DNA of 6,105 nucleotides, from NCBI GenBank assembly GCA_903894655.1, contig CAITQY010000142.1:1-6105 (forward strand), written 5' to 3'. Positions 1-5,240 of the stretch are shown here, piece by piece (positions within the stretch are counted from its first letter, which is position 1; each line of letters begins with the position of its first letter). This DNA comes from an uncultured Gemmatimonadota bacterium (GTDB lineage: Bacteria > Gemmatimonadota > Gemmatimonadetes > Gemmatimonadales > Gemmatimonadaceae). A program made the position numbers and the translations under genes. The notes under the pieces were generated by a model. It had not been told where the DNA came from and did no database searches. It worked only from the letters and a program-made list of their open reading frames with translations.

Positions 1-155
1 CGCTCGTCCCGCGCGGCTGGGGAGTCGTCCCCCGGGCGGGAGACGGCAGGAACCTCTTGAAGACGGGTGTAAACTGTGCCTGACACCTCGCAGCGTCAAG
101 GAAAACTTACACCAATCCGCAATTTTTTCTGACGACCCTCCAGAATCGCAATCCT
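1..155. other. Non-coding leader upstream of bchO
   Basis: No convincing gene is visible. One plus frame stays open from base 2 through the bchO start, but its product resembles nothing I recognise and it continues out of frame across bchO, so it is probably a GC-rich shadow. The other two plus frames stop at about 60 and 83. A weak imperfect dyad lies at 27-44 (GTC-C-CCC / GGG-A-GAC around a GGGC loop) and could be the end of an upstream transcript, but this is speculative. From about 100 to 130 the leader becomes AT-richer, including a T-run at 123-128, unlike the surrounding coding DNA, which suits a promoter/5'-UTR region. I could not assign a convincing -35/-10 pair. The PpsR-like palindrome is listed separately. 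Confidence 0.6.
68..85. promoter_or_regulatory. Putative PpsR/CrtJ repressor binding site (TGT-N12-ACA)
   Basis: TGT at 68-70 is separated by exactly 12 bases from ACA at 83-85, matching the TGTN12ACA palindrome bound by the aerobic/light-responsive repressor PpsR (CrtJ) of photosynthesis genes. The symmetry extends outward to GGTGT (66-70) and ACACC (83-87), so each arm has five paired bases. The site lies about 70 bp upstream of the bchO start, a sensible distance for promoter control. A CTGACA hexamer at 80-85, one mismatch from TTGACA, overlaps the right half-site and could be a -35 element, but no good -10 follows at normal spacing. A six-base specification is expected by chance about once per 4 kb, so position and extended symmetry carry the weight. 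Only one copy is seen here, whereas functional PpsR targets often have two. Confidence 0.6.
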
Positions 156-1037
156 ATGGCATGGAATTCGGCCGTTTCGCCCCTCGATCGCCTACCAGAA
201 GGGTGGCCGGATCGAGACTGCTCGTCGTTCCACACCGTCGGTGCCGTGCGCTGGCACGTCCAACAACAGGGCGAGGGGCCGACCGTCCTTCTCTTGCATG
301 GCACCGGCGGCTCCACGCACTCCTGGGCGGCCTGTACCGCGGCGTTGACACGCCGGTATCGGGTGGTCGCGATCGATCTGCCCGGACACGGCTTCACGCA
401 CGCCGCTGATCGCAACGCCCGCACTCGACAGCCCTTCGCCCTGAGGGAGATGGCCTCGGCCATGGCCGCGCTGCTGCGGCATCTCGGCGTGCTCCCCCGT
501 TTCGCCGTGGGCCACTCGGCCGGCACCCCCGTCCTGATGCAACTCGCCCTGCAGGGGGACATCGCGCCGCAGCATCTCCTCGGCGTCTGTCCGGCGCTCG
601 TGGCCCCGCCGGCATGGTATGTCCAACTCGTCGCACCGGTGCTCGCGGCCGTCGTGGAGTCAAACGCCGTGGCCGCGAGCGGCGCCTGGGTCGCGCAGCG
701 CACGCCCCTCGTGCGACTGATGCTCGAGAGCGCCGGATCTCCCCTCACCGCGCCCCAGTTCGCGCGCTACGAGTGGCTCTGTCGGCAGCCCGATCATGTG
801 CAGGCCGCCCTGTCCATGATGTCCCGCTGGGATCTTCCCGCCTTGATGCGGGAGGCGGCGACCCTGCGTACGCCGCTCACGCTGCTCGCGGGGCGGGCCG
901 ACCGATGGGTGCCGTTAGCGGCGCTTCGGCGCGCCGCCGCCAGGCTCCCCGCGGCGACCCTGGTTGACGTGCCGGGCGGGCATCTCCTCCCCGAGGAGCA
1001 TCCCCACGAGGTGCTGGCCCGGATCGAGGGGCCGTAA
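156..1037 (+). CDS. bchO: Magnesium chelatase accessory protein BchO, alpha/beta-hydrolase fold
   Basis: This 293-residue protein is an alpha/beta-hydrolase of the BchO type, encoded in photosynthesis clusters and assigned to the magnesium chelatase step (Mg insertion into protoporphyrin IX). Its biochemical reaction is not established. The N-terminus carries the family pattern WP-R-SSF-x-RWHVQ (residues 17-36). The oxyanion-hole segment HGTGGSTHSW is at 48-57, the DLPGHG loop at 74-79 and the nucleophile elbow GHSAG at 119-123 with Ser121. Asp249 (GRADRWVP) and His276 (GGHLLP) are positioned to complete a triad. The length is normal for the family. There is no signal peptide, so it is probably cytoplasmic. 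The ATG at 156 lacks a clear Shine-Dalgarno sequence, but starting here keeps the conserved N-terminus and follows the leader with the PpsR-like site. Unlike the usual bchI-bchD-bchO order, bchO stands first here and converges on bchZ. A generic esterase-type hydrolase is the alternative; the N-terminal motif and context argue for BchO. Confidence 0.88.
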   Translation: MAWNSAVSPLDRLPEGWPDRDCSSFHTVGAVRWHVQQQGEGPTVLLLHGTGGSTHSWAACTAALTRRYRVVAIDLPGHGFTHAADRNARTRQPFALREMASAMAALLRHLGVLPRFAVGHSAGTPVLMQLALQGDIAPQHLLGVCPALVAPPAWYVQLVAPVLAAVVESNAVAASGAWVAQRTPLVRLMLESAGSPLTAPQFARYEWLCRQPDHVQAALSMMSRWDLPALMREAATLRTPLTLLAGRADRWVPLAALRRAAARLPAATLVDVPGGHLLPEEHPHEVLARIEGP

Positions 1038-1079
1038 CGCACCACGCCACCGGAGACGTGATCCGGTGGCGTGGTGCGT
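1037..1079. terminator. Perfect inverted repeat between convergent bchO and bchZ, likely bidirectional terminator or mRNA 3'-end hairpin
   Basis: The left arm at 1037-1054 (ACGCACCACGCCACCGGA) pairs without mismatch with 1062-1079 (TCCGGTGGCGTGGTGCGT), leaving a 7-base loop, GACGTGA. The left arm begins at the last base of the bchO stop codon and the right arm ends 38 bp beyond the bchZ stop, in the gap between two convergent genes. The stem is long and GC-rich and symmetric for both strands, so it could end or stabilise either transcript. No T-run follows on either strand, so it is not a textbook intrinsic terminator; a U-tract-less terminator, a transcript-end stabiliser or a Rho-assisted end are possible. 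Confidence 0.75.
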
Positions 1080-1101
1080 GGTGCGGGCCGCTGTTGAAGC
1101 G

Positions 1102-1130
1102 TTACGCCGTGGCGGCTTTACGCCGTGGCG
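1102..1130. repeat. 13-bp direct repeat at the bchZ 3' end
   Basis: TTACGCCGTGGCG occurs at 1102-1114 and again at 1118-1130, a 16-bp period. On the minus strand each copy reads CGCCACGGCGTAA, so the last codons of bchZ and its TAA stop are duplicated just after the gene. The second TAA is out of frame with the first, so it does not act as a tandem stop. Each unit contains the small dyad CGCC-AC-GGCG. A tandem heptamer TGGTGCG (1072-1085) lies beside it, overlapping the hairpin arm. The simplest reading is a local slippage duplication; no regulatory role is shown. Confidence 0.6.
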
Positions 1131-2572
1131 CCGGCCAATCCTCGACGCGAGGCCAGCACGTGGTCGCGCGTGACCGTGCCGTCGCCGAGTTCGCGGGCGT
1201 CCTTTTCCGACAGATCGCGCAGGCGCTTGGCGGCGCTGATGCGGATCAGGATGGGGTACGTCTCCACGATTTCATCGAACGTGCTCTTGGCCTCGTCGTC
1301 CCACGGGAGCTCCTTGTGCATGCGTGCCGGGGTGGCGTCGATCTTGTCCATGTCCGTGCCCAACGGCAGGATGTGAAAGAGCGCATCGAACAGCTGGTTG
1401 CACACTTCCTGAATCAAGTACGTCGCGCCGGAGTACCCCATGAACGGCGTGCCCAGGTGGCGTCGGATGATCGCCCCGGGGAATGACGCCGGGATATACA
1501 TCGATCGCGCGCCGGTTTCTGCCAGATACATGCGCTCGTTATAGCTGCCGAACATCATGAGCGGTGGCGTGGTGCGGATCGCTTCGCGTACGGCCTGATT
1601 GTCGGGCTTCACGCCCGGGCGACGGGAGAACGCGAACGTACACGGCAGCCCCATCTCCGTCTCCAGGAAATGGCGCACCCCGCGGGCGTACGTTTCGTTG
1701 GCCACGATCGCGAAGCTGGCGGTACCGAAAAAGTCCTGCGTGACGCTCCGCCAGAGATCCCACAACGGCTTGATCGTCGTGTGTTTCTCCTTTTCGATGA
1801 ACGGCTCGGGATCGAGCCCCAGCATCTCGCCCAACGTGCGCAAGAACTTCGTCGTGCTGTGTAAGCCGATCGGCGCCTGCAGATACGGACGCTCCAGCGC
1901 TTCGCACAGCATACGGCCGAACTCGCGATACATGCACACGTTCACATCGGCATCCACCAGGCGCGGCACTTCTTCCAAGTGGCTGCCCATCGGGAACACC
2001 ATGTTTACTTCGGCGCCGATCCCTTCCACCAACCGACGAATTTCGGCCAAGTCGCTGGCCGAATTGAAGTAGCCGTAAATCGTACCCACGATGTTCACGC
2101 GCGGCTTGTCGCCTTCTTTCTTCTCGCGACGCTTCGGGGCGATGCCTTTCTTCAGGCCATACTCGGTCCACAGCCAGTACAGCGCCCGTTCGGCCGCCTG
2201 CCACTGATCTTCATCGATAGTACGCGGCAGGAAGCGCTGGATATTCGTGCCTTCCGGTGTGACGCCACCGCCGATCATCTCGGCGATCGATCCCGTCACC
2301 ACGACCGCCGGGAGTTCGGGGTCGAGCGTCTTGTGCGCGCGGCGCATGGCGCCTTCGGTGCCGTTCCGTCCGAGTTCGTCTTCGCCGAGTCCGGTCACGA
2401 CAATCGGTAATTCGTGCGGCGGCAGCGCGTCGGTGTAGTGCAGCACCGACGTGACCGGAAGGTTTTCGCACCCCACCGGTCCGTCGATGACGACCTGCAG
2501 GCCTTTGATCGCAGTGAACACGTACACGGCGCCCCAATAACCACCAGCGCGATCATGATCGAGCACCAGCAT
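1118..2572 (-). CDS. bchZ: Chlorophyllide a oxidoreductase subunit BchZ
   Basis: BchZ (484 residues) is the NifK/BchB-like subunit of the catalytic (BchY/BchZ)2 component of chlorophyllide a oxidoreductase, which reduces the C7-C8 double bond of the chlorin ring to give a bacteriochlorin. The N-terminus, MLVLDHDRAGGYWGAV, is the characteristic BchZ start. Cys35 in GPVGCENLP is the expected fourth ligand of the [4Fe-4S] cluster shared with BchY. Family-typical segments include TGLGEDELGRNGTEGA (60-75) and NIVGTIYGYFN (160-170), preceded by a basic linker at about 146-158. Residues about 424-478 (PWDDEAK ... VTRDHVLASRR) resemble the small C-terminal PCP-reductase domain of BchB/BchZ proteins. 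The frame stays open 145 codons further upstream inside bchY, but the ATG at 2572 gives the canonical N-terminus, has an AGGAG at proper spacing and forms a TGATG junction with the bchY stop. It is the last gene of the visible bchCXYZ run; no puf genes follow. Confidence 0.97.
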   Translation of the reverse strand: MLVLDHDRAGGYWGAVYVFTAIKGLQVVIDGPVGCENLPVTSVLHYTDALPPHELPIVVTGLGEDELGRNGTEGAMRRAHKTLDPELPAVVVTGSIAEMIGGGVTPEGTNIQRFLPRTIDEDQWQAAERALYWLWTEYGLKKGIAPKRREKKEGDKPRVNIVGTIYGYFNSASDLAEIRRLVEGIGAEVNMVFPMGSHLEEVPRLVDADVNVCMYREFGRMLCEALERPYLQAPIGLHSTTKFLRTLGEMLGLDPEPFIEKEKHTTIKPLWDLWRSVTQDFFGTASFAIVANETYARGVRHFLETEMGLPCTFAFSRRPGVKPDNQAVREAIRTTPPLMMFGSYNERMYLAETGARSMYIPASFPGAIIRRHLGTPFMGYSGATYLIQEVCNQLFDALFHILPLGTDMDKIDATPARMHKELPWDDEAKSTFDEIVETYPILIRISAAKRLRDLSEKDARELGDGTVTRDHVLASRRGLAGATA

Positions 2573-2585
2573 CAGACCATCTCCT
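2572..2585 (-). promoter_or_regulatory. bchY-bchZ translational coupling junction with Shine-Dalgarno site
   Basis: On the minus strand AGGAG (2585-2581) lies 8 bases before the bchZ ATG (2572-2570). The bchY stop and bchZ start share one base as TGATG. This fixes the bchZ start and suggests that ribosomes finishing bchY reinitiate on bchZ, which suits two subunits needed in equal amounts. Confidence 0.8.
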
Positions 2586-4197
2586 GCGCCTTGCGCGCCT
2601 TGGCCAGCTTGGCGAGATGGCGCTTGTAGTGATCGCGGAACTCGGGATGATCCTGTGGCACGTCTTCCCACACGCCGCTTGCGAAGCCGGTGCCGACGCC
2701 CTCGAAAAACGCGGTCATGGTGTCGAAGCGCGCCTTGTTGCCGAGCGCCGCGTTCACGACGGTGGCGAGCGAACCGGCACCGGCCGGGCCCATGAGCGGG
2801 CGCGCCGAGATCAAGTTCGTGAAGTACAAAGACGGGATCGACATCTCCTTTGCCTTCTGCACGACCGGCGTGGTGCCGATGGCGAGATCGGGCTTGAACT
2901 CGTGCAGCGCCGCGAGGTCCTGTTCGAGTGACGCGCGATACTGCACGTGAATGCCACGCGCCGCGAGCCATTCGCGATCGACTTCGCTGTACGGTGTGCG
3001 CGGGCACGCCGTGCCCACGTAGCGCACATCGGCGCCGCTTTCCACCAGCAGTCGCGCCACCAGCAGCTCCGAGCCTTCGTACCCCGACATCGTGATGCGT
3101 CCTTTGATCGGCATCTTGGCCAGCGCGCCCTTGATCATCGGCAAGAACTTGTTCTTGGCGGCATCAATGTGATCGCGCGACACGCCCGCCATCTGACCGA
3201 TGGATTCGAGCCAGCTTTCGGTGCCGTCGTAGCCCACGGGGGCGGAGCCCACGATGGGGCGGCCGGCCGCCGTGAATTCGCGGTACGACGCCGTATAGAA
3301 CGGATGAATCGCGGCGACGCCCACGCAGTCGAGGGCCGCGTACAACTCGCGCCACTCTCGCGTGGGGACCACGGGGCCAGCGGCCAGGCCCATCGGCTCG
3401 AGCATCATGGCGATGCCGATGGGGTCGACGGGGAACATCTCACCAACCAGCGTGACAGTGGGCTTCTCGCTCACGCCACCGCGCGGTGCGGCCACCGGAC
3501 CGAGCTCGGCCTCGGTGCGCGCATAGCGCAGCATCGCACCGGCCAGCACGTCCTTCGCTTCGGCGTGCGTCGGCACACCAAAGCCGGGCACGTCGATGCC
3601 GATAATGCGCACGCCGTTGATTTCCTTGGGCAGCAACTGCAGCGGCACGCCCGACGCCGTCGGCACACACAGGTTGGTGATCACGATGGCATCGTACAGC
3701 GCCGGATCGGCCATCTTGAACACCGCATCGCGGATGTCTTCGAACAGCTGTCCCGTGACGAGACTCTCGGAGTTGAACGGCACGTAACCCACCGTGCGTC
3801 GCGCCCCGTAAAAGTGCGACGTGAACGTGAGCCCGTACACGCAACACGCAGAGCCCGACAGAATCGTGGCCGTACGGCGCATGCGCAGCCCCACACGCAA
3901 CGACCCGAACGCGGGGCACATGCTCTGCGGCTGATCGTGCGGTCCCTTCGGATAGTCGGCGGCGTAGCGGTCGAGGGTCTCGCTCTTGCCGGCGGCTTTC
4001 GCGGCCGCCAGCATCTCGTCGGCGCCGGCGTGACAGCCAAGTCCGTCGGCGGTAGTCGCGGCGGTGTTGATCGCGCTGCCGTCGATGACAGGCAACACGC
4101 GTGAGGACGGCTGGTCGGCATCGTTGGCCGTGGGCGTACTGCCCGCGTCGTCGTAGACGACTTCGCGAAGGCCTTCGCCGCTGGAGTGGTTGCTCAT
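2572..4197 (-). CDS. bchY: Chlorophyllide a oxidoreductase subunit BchY
   Basis: BchY (541 residues) is the NifD/BchN-like partner of BchZ in the catalytic component of chlorophyllide a oxidoreductase, which takes electrons from BchX to reduce chlorophyllide a. The conserved region begins near residue 54 with GCHAG and continues through YPKGPHDQPQSMCPAFGSLRVG (about 82-103) and GSACCVYG (115-122). Cys94, Cys119 (or Cys118) and Cys177 (ITNLCVP) are the likely three BchY ligands of the [4Fe-4S] cluster; COR is reported to use four cysteines across the two subunits, with BchZ giving the other. Later segments GEMFPVDPIG (252-261), TMSGYEGSELL (369-379), GTACPRTPYSEVDREWL (395-411) and the ISARPLMGPAGAGSL loop (463-477) agree with BchY. 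Residues 1-50 form a polar, Ser/Ala/Thr-rich extension without family signal. The start at 4197 has GAGG five bases upstream and follows bchX by 13 bp. Confidence 0.97.
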   Translation of the reverse strand: MSNHSSGEGLREVVYDDAGSTPTANDADQPSSRVLPVIDGSAINTAATTADGLGCHAGADEMLAAAKAAGKSETLDRYAADYPKGPHDQPQSMCPAFGSLRVGLRMRRTATILSGSACCVYGLTFTSHFYGARRTVGYVPFNSESLVTGQLFEDIRDAVFKMADPALYDAIVITNLCVPTASGVPLQLLPKEINGVRIIGIDVPGFGVPTHAEAKDVLAGAMLRYARTEAELGPVAAPRGGVSEKPTVTLVGEMFPVDPIGIAMMLEPMGLAAGPVVPTREWRELYAALDCVGVAAIHPFYTASYREFTAAGRPIVGSAPVGYDGTESWLESIGQMAGVSRDHIDAAKNKFLPMIKGALAKMPIKGRITMSGYEGSELLVARLLVESGADVRYVGTACPRTPYSEVDREWLAARGIHVQYRASLEQDLAALHEFKPDLAIGTTPVVQKAKEMSIPSLYFTNLISARPLMGPAGAGSLATVVNAALGNKARFDTMTAFFEGVGTGFASGVWEDVPQDHPEFRDHYKRHLAKLAKARKAQEMV

Positions 4198-4210
4198 GAC
4201 AGCCTCGTGA
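4197..4210 (-). promoter_or_regulatory. bchX-bchY gap with bchY Shine-Dalgarno site
   Basis: The 13-bp gap between the bchX stop (4211-4213) and the bchY ATG (4197-4195) contains GAGG on the minus strand (4206-4203), five bases before the ATG. There is no room for a separate promoter or terminator, so bchY is read from the same transcript as bchX. Confidence 0.7.
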
Positions 4211-5227
4211 TCAAACGGTGTCGTACACGACTTCGAGCGACGGCTTGGTCACGTCCTCGCGACCCACGAGGTCGAACATCGTGGCCGGCTCGAGCACCAC
4301 GTTTCCGCCCACCTGGCTCGCGGCGAACAGGCCGAGCAACTCGTCCTGCGTGAGCGGCTTGGGACGCACCGGCGGCGCGTCGGCCACGGCCTGCGCGAGT
4401 TCACCGAACAACGGGCCCCACTCACCACCGGGGAAGCCGATGATCTCGTAGTTCGCGCTCTTCTTGCGGATGTCGTCGTTGGCCGGAACTTTCGCGAGGA
4501 TCGGGATGCCCGCCTTGGCCGCAAACGCCTCGGCTTCGCCGGTGCCGTCGTCCTTGTTGATGAGAATGCCGGCCACGCCGACGTTGCCACCGAGCTTGCG
4601 GAAGTACTCCACCGCCGAGCAGACGTTGTTGGCCACGTACAGTGATTGCAGATCGTTCGAGCCGACCACGATCACCTTCTGGCACATGTCGCGCGCGATC
4701 GGCAGTCCGAAGCCACCGCACACCACGTCGCCAAGGAAGTCGAGCAGCACGAAGTCGAAGCCCCATTCGTGGAAGCCGAGCTTCTCGAGGATTTCGAAGC
4801 CGTGAATGATGCCGCGTCCGCCGCAGCCGCGTCCGACTTCGGGCCCGCCGAGCTCCATGGCAAACACGCCGTCGCGCTTGAAGCAGACGTCGCTGATGGA
4901 CACCTGCTGGCCGGCGAGTTTGAGGCGCGACGACACTTCGATGATCGTGGGGCAGGCGCGTCCACCGAAGAGCAACGACGTGGTGTCGCTCTTGGGGTCA
5001 CAGCCGATGAGCAACACCTTCTTGCCCTGCTGCGCCATCATGTACGACAAATTTGCGAGCGAGAAGCTCTTGCCGATGCCGCCCTTGCCGTAGATCGCGA
5101 TGATCTGCGTCTCCTTCGTGACCGGACCGGTGTGCACCGCATCGGGCGCAGTCGCGGCTTCATCGCGCATGCTCGAGTGCAACTGATGCAGGGCGCCGTT
5201 GGCGGAGTTGGTACCGTTTTCACTCAT
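4211..5227 (-). CDS. bchX: Chlorophyllide a oxidoreductase iron protein BchX
   Basis: BchX (338 residues) is the NifH-like, ATP-dependent reductase that passes electrons from its intersubunit [4Fe-4S] cluster to BchY/BchZ; it acts as a homodimer in the cytoplasm. The P-loop YGKGGIGKS is at 46-54, followed by GCDPKSDTTSLLFGG (75-89). Cys135 in GRGCGGRG and Cys170 in DFLGDVVCGGFG are the two cluster ligands, 35 residues apart as in NifH. DFLGD and FGGRACPTIIE separate BchX from its paralogue BchL and from NifH. SNDLQSLYVANNVCSAVEYF and INKDDGTGEAEAF complete the nucleotide/switch core. About 40 residues precede the first beta strand (TQIIAIYGKGG), longer than NifH. The frame runs 139 codons further upstream through bchC, but the ATG at 5227 overlaps the bchC stop as ATGA, has GGAGAA upstream and gives a normal-length protein. 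Met20 is a less supported alternative. Confidence 0.97.
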   Translation of the reverse strand: MSENGTNSANGALHQLHSSMRDEAATAPDAVHTGPVTKETQIIAIYGKGGIGKSFSLANLSYMMAQQGKKVLLIGCDPKSDTTSLLFGGRACPTIIEVSSRLKLAGQQVSISDVCFKRDGVFAMELGGPEVGRGCGGRGIIHGFEILEKLGFHEWGFDFVLLDFLGDVVCGGFGLPIARDMCQKVIVVGSNDLQSLYVANNVCSAVEYFRKLGGNVGVAGILINKDDGTGEAEAFAAKAGIPILAKVPANDDIRKKSANYEIIGFPGGEWGPLFGELAQAVADAPPVRPKPLTQDELLGLFAASQVGGNVVLEPATMFDLVGREDVTKPSLEVVYDTV

Positions 5228-5240
5228 GCAACCGTTCTCC
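5224..5240 (-). promoter_or_regulatory. bchC-bchX ATGA overlap with Shine-Dalgarno site
   Basis: On the minus strand GGAGAA (5240-5235) stands 7 bases before the bchX ATG (5227-5225), and the bchC TGA stop (5226-5224) overlaps that ATG as ATGA. The arrangement selects this start over the much longer open frame and indicates translational coupling of bchX to bchC. Confidence 0.8.

Noticed and set aside
57..112. Sigma-70 promoter in the bchO leader (TTGAAG at 57-62 or CTGACA at 80-85)
   Set aside because: No TATAAT-like hexamer sits 16-18 bp downstream of either candidate, so I did not list a promoter.
107..748. 213-codon minus-strand frame opposite bchO
   Set aside because: It is antisense to a well-supported bchO and has shadow composition (many Arg, Cys, Pro) with no motif.
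2573..3007. Extension of the bchZ frame 145 codons upstream
   Set aside because: It lies wholly inside bchY in another frame and has Arg/His-rich shadow composition. The canonical BchZ N-terminus MLVLDHDRAGG begins at 2572 with a good ribosome binding site.
2947..4104. 385-codon plus-strand open frame opposite bchY, and a 206-codon one opposite bchX (4646-5266)
   Set aside because: Both are antisense to strongly conserved genes, rich in Arg/His/Ala/Gly as expected from the reverse complement of GC-rich codons, and show no recognisable domain.
4211..5227. Assignment as nitrogenase NifH or DPOR subunit BchL
   Set aside because: The sequence carries BchX-type segments (DFLGDVVCGGFG, FGGRACPTIIE), and bchC, bchY and bchZ are its neighbours.
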